From Ramlibacter ginsenosidimutans (lineage in GTDB: Bacteria > Pseudomonadota > Gammaproteobacteria > Burkholderiales > Burkholderiaceae_C): a DNA stretch of 64,000 bases. The stretch is taken from NCBI RefSeq assembly GCF_042678185.1, contig NZ_JBHUDQ010000011.1. The stretch is one strand, 5' to 3'. This document shows, piece after piece, positions 26,247 to 35,802 of this stretch. How positions within the stretch are numbered: the first letter of the stretch is position 1; each line of letters opens with the position of its first letter. The position numbers were made by a program, and so were the translations under genes. The notes below the pieces were generated by a model that saw only the letters and a program-made list of their open reading frames with translations, ran no database searches and was not told where the DNA came from.

Positions 26247-28505
26247 TCACGCAATCTTGAATCGAGACACCGACTGACGCAGTTCTTCCGCCATCCGCGT
26301 CAGTTCCCGCACCTGCTGGGCCGTCGAGCGAGTGCCTTCTCCGGTCTGCTCCGTCACGGCGAAGATGTGCTGGATGTTGCCGGCCACGACGTTGGCCGAT
26401 TCGGCTTCGCGCGACGCGGAGGTCGAGATCTGCTCGATCAGCTCGGCGAGATGGCGCGACACCTGGTCGATTTCCGTCAGCGCGGTACCGGCGTTGTCGG
26501 ACAGCTTCGCCCCTTCCACCACGCCCTGCGTGGAGCGCTCCATGGCGGCCACCGCGTCCTGCGTGTCGGTCTGAATGGCCTTCACGAGCGCCGAGATCTG
26601 GCGCGTCGCGTCGGCCGAGCGTTCGGCCAGCCGCTGCACTTCCTCGGCCACCACCGAGAAGCCGCGTCCCGCTTCACCGGCCGACGCGGCCTGGATGGCG
26701 GCGTTCAGGGCCAGCACGTTGGTCTGTTCGGTAATGTCGGAAATCAGTTCGGTGATTTCGCCGATCTCCTGAGACGACTCGCCGAGTCGCTTGATCCGCT
26801 TGGACGTTTCCTGGATCTGGTCGCGGATGGCGTTCATGCCGCCGATGGCGTTCTGCACCGCGCTGAGTCCCGACTCGGCGGCCTTCAGCGACTGGCGCGC
26901 GACCTGGGCGGATTCCTGCGCCTGACCGGCCACCGTGTTGATGCGCCCGGCCATGTCCAGCACCGACTGGCCGGTTTCGCGGATCTCGCGCAGCTGCTCG
27001 GTCGAAGCCGCCAGCAGTTCGGTGGAGGTCGACTCCACCTGCGCCGTCGTCTGCGCCACCTTCGTGGCCGTGTTCTGCACCGCGCCCACCAGCTGGCGCA
27101 GTTCTTCCACCGTGTAGTTCACGGAGTCGGCGATCGCGCCCGTGATGTCCTCGGTCACCGTCGCTTCCTGCGTCAGGTCGCCTTCGGCCACCGACTGCAG
27201 TTCGTTCATCAGGCGAAGAATGGCCGCCTGGTTGGCGTCGTTCACGCGCTTGGCTTCCTGCTCCTGGCGCTCGGCTTCGTGGCGCATCGTTTCCGCGCGT
27301 TCCTGCCGGTTGCGCGAGTCCTGCAGCTGCACGTAGGCGAGGCCGATCGCGCAGCCGATGGCGAACAGCGAGGAGATCGCCAGGGCCAGCAACGCGCCGG
27401 CGCCGAGGCCGGTCTGCGCAGACAGGCTGCCCTGCACGTCTTCGAGCGCGCGGCGCAGCGGCTCGGAGTCCGCGATGATCGAAGCCTGCGCTTCCCGCGC
27501 GGACACCAGGCCCTGCAGGTTGCCCAGGATGGCGCCGGCCTGCGTGCGGGTCTGCTCGTACAGCTTCAGCAGCGCGTCCAGGCGTTCACGGACCTGTTCG
27601 TCCTTGGAGCCGGCCAGCCGCAGTTCGGGGCTGCCATCGCGCAGGCCCTGGGCGATTTCCCGGAACGAGTTCAGGTCCTTGCCCAGCAGGAACACGGCCT
27701 CGGGCGACACGCCTTCCATGGTCAGGAATTCGTTCGCCGACTTGCCGATCCGCTGCGTCAGCATCACCAGCTGGCCCGCCGCGGAGATCTCCGCCGCGCT
27801 CGCGTTCTGCTGCAGCTTCAGCGAGGACACCGTCTCCGCGATCTCCAGCAGGTCGGAGGACTGCCGGTTGATCGTGCGCAGCGCAGTGCCCACCTGCGTC
27901 AGGATCTTCTGCTGCGCCAGCACCGTGTTCGCGTTCTTCTCGGCGCGCTGCATCAGCGGCACGATCTTGTCGATTTGCGGCTGCAGGTCCTGCGAGACCG
28001 GCGCCAGGCGCAGGTTGGGGTCGCCGTTCTTCAGGCCGCGCACCGTCTGCGCCAGCACCTGCGCCGACTCCTTCACGTCGGGGAAGGCCTGCGGACTGCC
28101 GATCAGCGCCTGCGACACCGACTTGGCAAGGCGCTGCGACTGCATCAGCGAGCTGCCGGTGCCGGCCACCTGCTGGGCGACCTTGTCGGCCTGGTTCACC
28201 GCGTAGATCGCGACGGAGCCCAGCACCACGAGCGAGAGGGACAGCAGCGTGAACAGGATGCGCTGGTGGGTGGCCGTGGTGCGGCGGCCCAGTACCGGGA
28301 CCGAAATCAGTTCCGCCGGATCGACCTGCTCGGAGATCGACTCCTCCTCGCCCAGCGTGGTCGAGTCGTCCTGCGAGCTGCCGGCCTCGATGGTGGCGGT
28401 GGTCGCGTCGGGCGCGCCGAGGCTCAGTTCCTGCGTGACGGACGGGTCGGCCGAATCTTGCGCTCTCTTGCCGAACAGGTGCTTCAGGGAAAAAACGACA
28501 GACAT
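26247..28505 (-). CDS. pilJ: PilJ methyl-accepting chemotaxis protein
   Basis: This 752-residue membrane receptor belongs to the type IV pilus chemosensory system. A cytoplasmic leader is followed by a membrane helix (RILFTLLSLSLVVLGSVAIY), a PilJ-type periplasmic region, a second helix near residue 375-395, then the signalling hairpin with NVLALNAAIQAASAGEAGRG. It passes signals to ChpA through PilI. It lies 19 bp after pilI. Confidence 0.94.
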   Translation of the reverse strand: MSVVFSLKHLFGKRAQDSADPSVTQELSLGAPDATTATIEAGSSQDDSTTLGEEESISEQVDPAELISVPVLGRRTTATHQRILFTLLSLSLVVLGSVAIYAVNQADKVAQQVAGTGSSLMQSQRLAKSVSQALIGSPQAFPDVKESAQVLAQTVRGLKNGDPNLRLAPVSQDLQPQIDKIVPLMQRAEKNANTVLAQQKILTQVGTALRTINRQSSDLLEIAETVSSLKLQQNASAAEISAAGQLVMLTQRIGKSANEFLTMEGVSPEAVFLLGKDLNSFREIAQGLRDGSPELRLAGSKDEQVRERLDALLKLYEQTRTQAGAILGNLQGLVSAREAQASIIADSEPLRRALEDVQGSLSAQTGLGAGALLALAISSLFAIGCAIGLAYVQLQDSRNRQERAETMRHEAERQEQEAKRVNDANQAAILRLMNELQSVAEGDLTQEATVTEDITGAIADSVNYTVEELRQLVGAVQNTATKVAQTTAQVESTSTELLAASTEQLREIRETGQSVLDMAGRINTVAGQAQESAQVARQSLKAAESGLSAVQNAIGGMNAIRDQIQETSKRIKRLGESSQEIGEITELISDITEQTNVLALNAAIQAASAGEAGRGFSVVAEEVQRLAERSADATRQISALVKAIQTDTQDAVAAMERSTQGVVEGAKLSDNAGTALTEIDQVSRHLAELIEQISTSASREAESANVVAGNIQHIFAVTEQTGEGTRSTAQQVRELTRMAEELRQSVSRFKIA

Positions 28506-28524
28506 GGTGTGCCTTCGGGAAGGT

Positions 28525-29055
28525 CTAAGCGCTGATGCTCAGGAATTGGGGTTCTTGCGAGAGCGCCTGCAGGTTGATCTCCTGCCAGTACGCACCGTTG
28601 GCATCGGTGTAGCCGCTGCCGAAGAACGCCGGCGAGCCCTCGGGTGCGTCGTTGGACGAGACGAAGGCGTCGGTGTTGCGCAGGCCGGCGAGCCGGTCGA
28701 CCAGCAAGGCGCAGTTCACGTCGAGCAGCGCATTGAGCGCGACGAGCCGGGACTCGGCGCGCAGCGCGTCCGAACGCAGCTGCGGCGCCTGGCCGGTAAC
28801 GTAGCTGGCGAGGTCGACCACGCCGAAGAGGCCGCCCCGCAGGTTCGCGACACCCAGGAACCAGGCCTGCGTGTAGGGCACCTGCTGCGCGGAGGTGAAC
28901 GGGAAGATCTCGCCCGACTGGCTCAGCGGGAAGAGGTACTTGCTGCCCGCGGCTTCGACCGCGAGCCAGCCCGCCTGCACGCCCTCGGTGCGGGCGGCTT
29001 GCAGGCGGCTGGCCAGCCGGCTTTGCAGCTCGCGGAGGGCTTCGCGGTTGGCCAT
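28525..29055 (-). CDS. pilI: PilI CheW-like coupling protein
   Basis: This 176-residue CheW-domain protein (WLAVEAAGSKYLFPLSQSGE, then FLGVANLRGGLFGVVDLASY) should link PilJ to ChpA. The ATG at 29055 gives MANREALRELQSRLASRLQ. It sits between pilH (25-bp gap) and pilJ in the expected pilGHIJ order. Confidence 0.92.
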   Translation of the reverse strand: MANREALRELQSRLASRLQAARTEGVQAGWLAVEAAGSKYLFPLSQSGEIFPFTSAQQVPYTQAWFLGVANLRGGLFGVVDLASYVTGQAPQLRSDALRAESRLVALNALLDVNCALLVDRLAGLRNTDAFVSSNDAPEGSPAFFGSGYTDANGAYWQEINLQALSQEPQFLSISA

Positions 29056-29080
29056 GGAGGCTTGCTGCGGGGTGCCGCTG

Positions 29081-29446
29081 TCAGCCCAGGGCCTTGATCT
29101 TGGCCATGAGCTCGGCGGCGTCCACCGGTTTGGTGATGTAGTCGCGCGCGCCCTGGCGCATGCCCCACACCCGGTCGGTTTCCTGGTTCTTGCTCGTGCA
29201 CATGATGATGGGCACGTCGGCGAACTGCGGATCGCGCGTGATGGCGCGCGTGAGCTGGAAGCCGTTCTGGCCGGGCATCACCACGTCCATGAGGATCAGG
29301 TCGGGCTTCTCTTCGCCGAGGCGGCGGAAGGCGTCTTCGGCGCTCTCGGCCGTCTTCACGGCGAACCCGTTCTTCTGCAGCAGGTCGGTCATGAACATCA
29401 GCTCGGTCTTGGAATCGTCCACAACGAGCACTTTGCGGATGGCCAT
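29081..29446 (-). CDS. pilH: PilH response regulator
   Basis: This is a single-domain receiver of 121 residues with the acidic pair VVDDSKTE, phospho-acceptor Asp in LILMDVVMPGQNG, and the Lys switch ITKPVDAAEL. In Pseudomonas PilH affects pilus retraction and acts as a phosphate sink. The gene lies 14 bp after pilG. Confidence 0.93.
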   Translation of the reverse strand: MAIRKVLVVDDSKTELMFMTDLLQKNGFAVKTAESAEDAFRRLGEEKPDLILMDVVMPGQNGFQLTRAITRDPQFADVPIIMCTSKNQETDRVWGMRQGARDYITKPVDAAELMAKIKALG

Positions 29447-29460
29447 CGCATCTCTCCTTC

Positions 29461-29841
29461 TTATTTGGCGGCGCCGAACTGCTGCACGGTCTGCAGCAGC
29501 TGGTCTTTCGTGAAAGGTTTGGTGAGGTAGTCCTGCGAGCCGACCATGCGGCCGCGGGCCTTGTCGAACACGCCGTCCTTGGAGGACAGCATCACGACGG
29601 GAACGGAGGAGAACTTGGCGTTGCGCTTGATGATCGCGCAGGTCTGGTAGCCGTCGAGCCGCGGCATGAGGATGTCGCAGAAGATCAGGTGGGGCTCGTA
29701 GTCGTTGACCTTCGACAGGGCGTCGAAGCCGTCTTCGGCCAGCATCACCTCGTGGCCGCCCTGCTTCAGGAAGATCTCCGCACTGCGCCGGATGGTGTTG
29801 CTGTCATCGATCACCAACACCTTCAATCCAGTGGTGCTCAC
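29461..29841 (-). CDS. pilG: PilG response regulator
   Basis: This single-domain receiver of 126 residues has VIDDSNTIRR, phospho-acceptor Asp in LIFCDILMPRLDG, and YLTKPFTKDQ. It should promote pilus extension when phosphorylated by ChpA. It is the first pil gene, about 80 bp behind the rubredoxin stop and likely in the same transcript. Confidence 0.93.
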   Translation of the reverse strand: MSTTGLKVLVIDDSNTIRRSAEIFLKQGGHEVMLAEDGFDALSKVNDYEPHLIFCDILMPRLDGYQTCAIIKRNAKFSSVPVVMLSSKDGVFDKARGRMVGSQDYLTKPFTKDQLLQTVQQFGAAK

Positions 29842-29920
29842 GTGAAGCCTCTCCTCACTTGTTACTGCTCGAGGTGCGGCATCCCCTGTGGGGCGTCCCA
29901 GCGCCGCTTCTCGTGGTTTT

Positions 29921-30100
29921 TTAGATCTGGACCATCTCGAAGTCTTCCTTGCGCGCCCCGCACTCGGGACAGGTCCAGTTCATCGGCACCTGCTCCCACG
30001 GAGTTCCGGGGGCGATGCCATGTTCTGGCGAACCTGCGGCTTCATCGTAGATCCACCCGCAAATCAGGCACATCCAGGTCTTGGTCGTCGTCTCGGTCAC
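29921..30100 (-). CDS. Rubredoxin
   Basis: This is a 59-residue one-iron electron carrier. Cys11-x-x-Cys14 (WMCLICGWIYDE) and Cys44-x-x-Cys47 (WTCPECGARKEDF) form the FeCys4 site, with the conserved aromatic residues around them. The start must be the GTG at 30100, because a stop codon lies two codons upstream in frame. Rubredoxin ahead of pilG is an order I associate with Burkholderiales. Its redox partner is not evident nearby. Confidence 0.93.
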   Translation of the reverse strand: MTETTTKTWMCLICGWIYDEAAGSPEHGIAPGTPWEQVPMNWTCPECGARKEDFEMVQI

Positions 30101-30193
30101 AGCTTAAAGGGCCTTCGTCTAGAATGCAACGATTGTATCTAGGCCCTTTGCCTACCTCTCACGCAGAGGCCTCGCGTTGAAGATCACGGGCCC

Positions 30194-31120
30194 ATGACGA
30201 ATTCCACACCCATCCAGACGAAGCCCTCCGAACCGGAGAGCGAGGACGACGGTCCTGCCTGCGTGATGGTGTTCAACGCAAGCGATCCGAGCGGTGCCGG
30301 CGGACTCGCCGCCGACATCACCGCGATCGCATCCGTGGGCGCGCATCCGCTGCCCGTGGTGACCGGTGCGTACGTGCGCGACACCGGCGAGATCTTCGAT
30401 CATTTCGCCTTCGACGAAGAGGCCGTCGCAGAGCAGGCGCGCACGATTCTCGAGGACGTGCCGGTGCAGGTGATCAAGGTCGGATTCGCGGGCAGCCCCG
30501 AGGCCTTGAGCACCATCGCGGAGATCGCGGCGGACTATCCGGACGTGCCCGTCGTGTCGTACATGCCGGCACTTTCCTGGTGGGACGAAGGCCCGACGGA
30601 TCTCTACGAAGATGCCTTCCGCGAGCTCATGTTGCCGCAGACCACCGTGTTGGTAGGAAACCACAGCACGCTGTGGCGCTGGCTGTTGCCTGAGTGGAAC
30701 AACGACCGCAGTCCATCCGCGCGCGACCTCGCCAAGGCGGCCGCCGACATGGGCGTGCCGTACACGCTGGTCACCGGCGTGCCGCTGCCCGACCAGTTCG
30801 TCGAGAACGTGCTCGCCACCCCGCAGGCCGTGCTCGCGAGCGAGAAGTTCGAGCGCTTCGACGCGGTCTTCTCCGGCGCGGGCGACACGCTCTCGGCGGC
30901 GCTGGCCGCGCTCGTCGCCGGCGGCGCCGACCTCGCGGCGGCCGCGGTCGAAGCCCTCGCCTACCTGGATCGCTGCCTCGACGGCGGCTTCCGGCCCGGC
31001 ATGGGCAACGTGGTGCCGGACCGGATGTTCTGGGCGCAGCCCGGCGCCGGCGAGGGCGAAGACGACGAACCGGGCGGCGGCCAAGGCTTCGACCTGCCCG
31101 CTCACGACACCAAGCATTGA
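30194..31120 (+). CDS. thiD: Hydroxymethylpyrimidine(-phosphate) kinase
   Basis: This ribokinase-like enzyme of thiamine synthesis phosphorylates HMP and HMP-P. The 308-residue protein shows the substrate region VFNASDPSGAGGLAADITAI and the ATP-site motif FSGAGDTLSAALAAL with the catalytic Asp. The C-terminal 40 residues are acidic and Gly-rich, beyond the usual fold. It is divergent from rubredoxin and 36 bp ahead of hemL. Confidence 0.88.
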   Translation: MTNSTPIQTKPSEPESEDDGPACVMVFNASDPSGAGGLAADITAIASVGAHPLPVVTGAYVRDTGEIFDHFAFDEEAVAEQARTILEDVPVQVIKVGFAGSPEALSTIAEIAADYPDVPVVSYMPALSWWDEGPTDLYEDAFRELMLPQTTVLVGNHSTLWRWLLPEWNNDRSPSARDLAKAAADMGVPYTLVTGVPLPDQFVENVLATPQAVLASEKFERFDAVFSGAGDTLSAALAALVAGGADLAAAAVEALAYLDRCLDGGFRPGMGNVVPDRMFWAQPGAGEGEDDEPGGGQGFDLPAHDTKH

Positions 31121-31155
31121 GCGCGGCGCGGCGCGCGCGCGACCGGACCCGTCCC

Positions 31156-32457
31156 ATGGCCACTGACAAGAACGCAGAACTCTTCGAGCGCGCCCGCGCG
31201 CTGATCCCCGGCGGCGTCAACTCGCCCGTGCGCGCCTTCCGCGCGGTGGGCGGCACGCCGCGCTTCATCGAACGCGCGCAGGGCGCGTACTTCTGGGACG
31301 CCGACGGCCAGCGCTACATCGACTACATCGGGTCCTGGGGTCCGATGATCCTGGGCCACGGGCATCCGCGCGTGGTCGAGGCCGTGCAGCAGGCGGTGCG
31401 GGACGGCTTCTCCTTCGGCGCGCCGACCGAACGCGAGATCGAACTGGCCGAGGAAATCGCGCGGCACCTGCCGTCCGTGGAAATGGTGCGCCTCGTGAGC
31501 TCGGGCACCGAAGCGGCCATGAGCGCGATCCGGCTCGCGCGCGGCGCCACCGGGCGCAACCGCATCATCAAGTTCGAGGGCTGCTACCACGGCCACGCCG
31601 ACGCGCTGCTGGTGAAGGCCGGCTCCGGCCTGGCCACCTTCGGCCATCCCACAAGCGCAGGCGTGCCGGCCGAAGTCGTGCAGCACACCCTGGTCCTCGA
31701 ATACAACAACATCGCGCAGCTGGAGGAAGCCTTCGCGACGCACGGCGCCGACCTCGCGTGCGTGATCATCGAGGCGATCGCCGGCAACATGAACTTCGTG
31801 CGCGCCAGCGTGCCCTTCATGCAGCGCTGCCGCGAGTTGTGCACGCAGCACGGTGCGCTGCTCGTGTTCGACGAGGTGATGACGGGCTTCCGCGTCGGGC
31901 TCACCGGCGCGCAAGGCGTGTACGCGCGGGCCCTCCCCGGCTTCGCGCCGGACATGACCGTGCTGGGCAAGGTGATCGGCGGCGGCATGCCGCTGGCGGC
32001 CTTCGGCGGTCCGCGCACGCTGATGGAAAAGCTCGCCCCGCTCGGCCCCGTGTACCAGGCCGGTACGCTCTCGGGCAACCCGGTCGCCACCGCCTGCGGC
32101 CTGGCCACCTTGCGGGAGATCGCGCAGCCGGGCTTCTACGAGGCCTTGGGGCAGAAGACCCGCGCGCTGGTGGACGGCTTGCAGGCTGCGGCGGCGGAAT
32201 CGGGCGTGGCCTTCTCGGGCGATTGCGAAGGCGGCATGTTCGGCTTCTTCCTGCTGCCGCAGCTTCCGCACAACTACGCGCAGGTGATGCGCAGCGACGC
32301 CGCCCGCTTCGGCAAGCTGTTCCACGGCCTGCTCGATCGCGGCGTGTACATCGCTCCGGCCCTGTACGAAGCCGGCTTCGTGAGCTCGGCGCACAGCGAC
32401 GACGACATCGCCCGGACGGTGCAGGCCGCGCGCGAGGTGTTCCGCACGCTCGCCTGA
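31156..32457 (+). CDS. hemL: Glutamate-1-semialdehyde 2,1-aminomutase
   Basis: This PLP enzyme makes 5-aminolevulinate for heme in the C5 pathway. The 433-residue protein has GGVNSPVRAF, YIDYIGSWGPMILGH and the PLP-binding Lys272 in LGKVIGGGMPLAAFGG. The ATG at 31156 fits the family N-terminus. It lies 35 bp after thiD, so co-transcription is likely. Confidence 0.95.
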   Translation: MATDKNAELFERARALIPGGVNSPVRAFRAVGGTPRFIERAQGAYFWDADGQRYIDYIGSWGPMILGHGHPRVVEAVQQAVRDGFSFGAPTEREIELAEEIARHLPSVEMVRLVSSGTEAAMSAIRLARGATGRNRIIKFEGCYHGHADALLVKAGSGLATFGHPTSAGVPAEVVQHTLVLEYNNIAQLEEAFATHGADLACVIIEAIAGNMNFVRASVPFMQRCRELCTQHGALLVFDEVMTGFRVGLTGAQGVYARALPGFAPDMTVLGKVIGGGMPLAAFGGPRTLMEKLAPLGPVYQAGTLSGNPVATACGLATLREIAQPGFYEALGQKTRALVDGLQAAAAESGVAFSGDCEGGMFGFFLLPQLPHNYAQVMRSDAARFGKLFHGLLDRGVYIAPALYEAGFVSSAHSDDDIARTVQAAREVFRTLA

Positions 32458-32470
32458 GGCGCGGGACGCT

Positions 32471-33838
32471 TCAGCCGGCGGCCGCGACCTTCCAGATCTT
32501 CTTGCGGTTCAGGAACAGCGGGATCGCGCCGATCGCGATGCCGCCCATGCCCACCAGGTTCGTCACCCAGTCGAACGTGGGAATGCTGTAGAGCGCGATG
32601 AAGAACATGAACAGGCCGCTCGCGGCGGGCCACAGCACGCGCGTCAGCGCCGGCAGCACGCCGTCGCCCAGGCTGCGCCGGAAAAACCAGGCGCAGGCCA
32701 GGCCGGTGAGCCCGAGGTAGAAGCAGATCTGGAAGCCGATCGCCGTGATCGAGTCCTGCAGGATGACGTTGATGGTGGGCAGGTACGAGGACACGAACAG
32801 CAGCACCAGCCCCGCGACCCAGATGAAGAAGATCGCGATGTGCGGCGTCTGCCAGCGCGGGTGCAGGCGCGAGTAGCGGTGGTGCAGCGCGCCTGCTCGG
32901 CCCTTGGCGAACAGCGTGCGCGTGAACTGCAGCATCTGCGTCTCCACCGTGCCTACCGTGCTGAGCAGCACCGCCACGATCGCGATGTAGCCCCAGGTCT
33001 TGCCGAGAACCTTCTCGGCGATCGCGAAGATGATGTTGGTGTTGTAGTGCTGGATCTCGGCCTCGGTGAGCCCCAGCAAGGTGATCACGATGAACACCAG
33101 GAAGAACACCATCAGGAACACCATGGACCAGAAGGCCGCCCGCCCCGGCGTGCGGCTCGGGTCGCGCGTCTCCTCGCTCAGGTTCATGGTCACGTCCCAG
33201 CCGTAATAGAAGAAGATCGCCACCAGCGCGCCGGAGGCGAAGCCCGCCGGCGTGAAGGCGAACGGCGAGAACCAGTGCCACGAGAACGGGTGCACGGGCG
33301 CGTGCGGGAAGGTGACGAAGGCCATGACGATGATCACCAGCAGGATCACGCCCTCGACGAGGGTCATCGCCACCTGCACGTAGCTGGTGAGCTTGATGCC
33401 CTTGACCACCACCGCACTGACGAAGGTCAGCCAGGCCGCGGCGATCAAGGTGACGTAGTGCACGTCGTTCATCAGGTCGGGGCGCACGATCAGCAGCGTG
33501 GCGTTGGCGGCCGGGATCATCGCGGACACCATGAACACGCAGCACAGCACCAGCAGGGCCCAGCCGGCAAGGAAGCCGAGCGCCGGTCCGAACACGTGCG
33601 TCACCCAGGCGAAGGAGGTGCCCGCGTTGGCCATCGCCCGATTCAGGTGGATGAACGCGAACGCGATGCCGAACATGATCAGCCCGCACGCCAGGATGCT
33701 GGCGGGCGAGAGCGTGCCGGCCGTGCCGATGATGGTGGAGGTGGTGATCTCGATGCTGTAGGCGGGCGCGGTGCCCGCGATGCCCATGATCACCGACTCC
33801 ACGATCCCCAGCGAGTTTGCGTTCAGCGAATCGGCCAT
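32471..33838 (-). CDS. APC family amino-acid permease
   Basis: This 455-residue transporter has about 12 membrane segments and the APC consensus GIAGTAPAYSIEITTSTI in helix 1, with FYYGWDVTMNLSEETRDPSRTPGRA in the helix 6-7 region. The ATG at 33838 has GGAGA about 9 nt upstream. Substrate unknown; it could be amino acids or polyamines. It converges with hemL, leaving only 13 bp between stops. Confidence 0.83.
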   Translation of the reverse strand: MADSLNANSLGIVESVIMGIAGTAPAYSIEITTSTIIGTAGTLSPASILACGLIMFGIAFAFIHLNRAMANAGTSFAWVTHVFGPALGFLAGWALLVLCCVFMVSAMIPAANATLLIVRPDLMNDVHYVTLIAAAWLTFVSAVVVKGIKLTSYVQVAMTLVEGVILLVIIVMAFVTFPHAPVHPFSWHWFSPFAFTPAGFASGALVAIFFYYGWDVTMNLSEETRDPSRTPGRAAFWSMVFLMVFFLVFIVITLLGLTEAEIQHYNTNIIFAIAEKVLGKTWGYIAIVAVLLSTVGTVETQMLQFTRTLFAKGRAGALHHRYSRLHPRWQTPHIAIFFIWVAGLVLLFVSSYLPTINVILQDSITAIGFQICFYLGLTGLACAWFFRRSLGDGVLPALTRVLWPAASGLFMFFIALYSIPTFDWVTNLVGMGGIAIGAIPLFLNRKKIWKVAAAG

Positions 33839-33941
33839 GTCGGCACGGTCTCCGGCGTGAGCGCCAGGCAGGACCATCCCGCCGCAGCCTCGGCGCCGTT
33901 TATAGGGCAAGCCGCCGCGCCCCGCAAAGGGGACGGGCGAA

Positions 33942-35513
33942 TCAGTGGCGGAAGTGCCGAACGCCGGTGAACACCATCGCCACGCCGCGTTCGTTGGCAG
34001 CGTCTATGACTTCCTGGTCGCGCATGGAGCCGCCAGGCTGGATCACGCAGGTCGCCCCGGCATCCACCACCACGTCGAGGCCGTCGCGGAAGGGGAAGAA
34101 GGCGTCGCTCGCCACCACCGTCCCCTTCATCTCCAGCTTCGCGTTCTGCGCCTTGATCGCGGCGATGCGCGCGGAGTCGACGCGGCTCATCTGGCCCGCG
34201 CCCACGCCGATGGTCATGCCATCGCGGCAAAACACGATCGCGTTGGACTTGACGTACTTGGCCACCTTCCACGCGAACAGCAGGTCCTGCAGTTCCTGCG
34301 GGCTGGGCTGGCGGGTCGTGACCACCTTCAGCTCTGCTAGCGTCACTTCGCGGTTGTCGGCGGTCTGCATCAGCAGGCCCGAGCCCACGCGCTTGATGTC
34401 CATGAGGTTGCGGCCCTGCTCCCAGGCCGTAGTGCCGCCGGGAGGCAGCGCGATCCGGAGCAGGCGCACATTGGGGCGTTCCTTGAAGAGGGCGAGCGCC
34501 TCGGGCGTGAAGTCGGGCGCCATCAGCACCTCGACGAACTGGCCGCGCACCTTCTGGGCCGCCGCGCCATCGACGGTGCGGTTGAAGGCGATGATGCCGC
34601 CGAAGGCCGACGTCGGGTCGGTCTGGAAGGCCTTGGCATAGGCCTCCAGCGGGTCCTTGCCGACGGCGACGCCGCAAGGATTGGCGTGCTTCACGATCAC
34701 GCAGGCCGGTGTGTCGAAGCCCTTGACGCACTCCCAGGCCGCATCCGCATCGGCGATGTTGTTGTACGAGAGTTCCTTGCCCTGCAGCTGCTGCGCGGCC
34801 ACCAGCGAGCCCGGCGCCGGATGCAGGTCCCGGTAGAACGCGGCCTGCTGGTGCGGGTTCTCGCCGTAGCGCAGGTCCTGCAGCTTCACGAAGCGGCCGT
34901 TCGCCTGCGCCGGGAACGGCGAGCGCGTGCCGTCCGGCTGCAGCGAGGAAAGGTAGTCGCTGATCGCCGCGTCGTAGTTGCTGATGCGGTTGAAGGCAGC
35001 GACCGCCAGCATGAACCGGGTCGAGCGCGAGACTCCGCCGGAGGCCTTCAGCTCCGCGATCACCTGCGCGTATTGCGACGCGTCGGTGAGCACCGCGACG
35101 TCCTGCCAGTTCTTGGCGCCGCTGCGCACCATGGCCGGGCCGCCGATGTCGATGTTCTCGATGGCGTCTTCCAGCGTGCAGCCCGGCTTCGCGACGGTCT
35201 GCTCGAAGGGATAGAGGTTCACCACCAGGATGTCGATCGGCGTGATCGCATGCCGGTGCAGTGCCGCCACGTGGTCCGGGTGGTCACGCCGGCCCAGCAG
35301 GCCGCCATGCACCTTCGGATGCAGCGTCTTCACGCGCCCGTCCAGCATCTCCGGGAAGCCGGTGAGCTCGGCGACTTCCGTGACGGGCAGCCCCTGTTCG
35401 GCCAGCAGTTTCGCCGTGCCGCCGGTGGAGATCAGGCGAACGCCCAGGTCGTGCAGCGCGCGAGCGAGTTCGGCGATGCCGGTCTTGTCGGAGACGGAGA
35501 GGAGTGCGTTCAT
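33942..35513 (-). CDS. purH: AICAR transformylase / IMP cyclohydrolase
   Basis: This bifunctional enzyme performs the last two steps of IMP synthesis. The 523-residue protein starts NALLSVSDKTGIAELARALH (cyclohydrolase) and contains the transformylase motifs VIVKHANPCGVA and SDAFFPFRDGLD. It is third in dusB-fis-purH, 52 bp behind fis. Confidence 0.95.
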   Translation of the reverse strand: MNALLSVSDKTGIAELARALHDLGVRLISTGGTAKLLAEQGLPVTEVAELTGFPEMLDGRVKTLHPKVHGGLLGRRDHPDHVAALHRHAITPIDILVVNLYPFEQTVAKPGCTLEDAIENIDIGGPAMVRSGAKNWQDVAVLTDASQYAQVIAELKASGGVSRSTRFMLAVAAFNRISNYDAAISDYLSSLQPDGTRSPFPAQANGRFVKLQDLRYGENPHQQAAFYRDLHPAPGSLVAAQQLQGKELSYNNIADADAAWECVKGFDTPACVIVKHANPCGVAVGKDPLEAYAKAFQTDPTSAFGGIIAFNRTVDGAAAQKVRGQFVEVLMAPDFTPEALALFKERPNVRLLRIALPPGGTTAWEQGRNLMDIKRVGSGLLMQTADNREVTLAELKVVTTRQPSPQELQDLLFAWKVAKYVKSNAIVFCRDGMTIGVGAGQMSRVDSARIAAIKAQNAKLEMKGTVVASDAFFPFRDGLDVVVDAGATCVIQPGGSMRDQEVIDAANERGVAMVFTGVRHFRH

Positions 35514-35565
35514 GGTGTGGGGCGCTGCGCGCTGCGGCCCTGCCGCTGCGCGTGCCGGCGCCGGT

Positions 35566-35802
35566 TCATTTCAGGAGCTTGTGCTCGATCAGTTTCTTGC
35601 GCAGCGTATTGCGGTTCAAGCCCAGCCACTCGGCGGCGCGGGACTGGTTGTTGTCGGCCTTGGACATCACCACTTCCAGCAGCGGCTTTTCCACGACCTT
35701 CACCAGCATCTCGTACATCCCGTCGGGCTCGGTTCCGCGCAGGTCGCGGAAGTAGCTCTCCAGGCTCGCACGGACGCACTCCTCGATCTGTTTCTTACTC
35801 AT
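35566..35802 (-). CDS. fis: Fis nucleoid-associated protein
   Basis: This 78-residue DNA-bending protein has a C-terminal helix-turn-helix NNQSRAAEWLGLNRNTLRKK. It is shorter at the N-terminus than enteric Fis, as usual in betaproteobacteria. Its ATG overlaps the dusB stop by 8 bases (ATGAGTAA), so it is translationally coupled. Confidence 0.94.
   Translation of the reverse strand: MSKKQIEECVRASLESYFRDLRGTEPDGMYEMLVKVVEKPLLEVVMSKADNNQSRAAEWLGLNRNTLRKKLIEHKLLK

Noticed and set aside
26367..28535. Long open frame opposite pilJ, and similar ones opposite ffh, pyrC' and ychF
   Set aside because: Antisense artefacts of strong third-position G/C bias; no recognisable motif or ribosome site.
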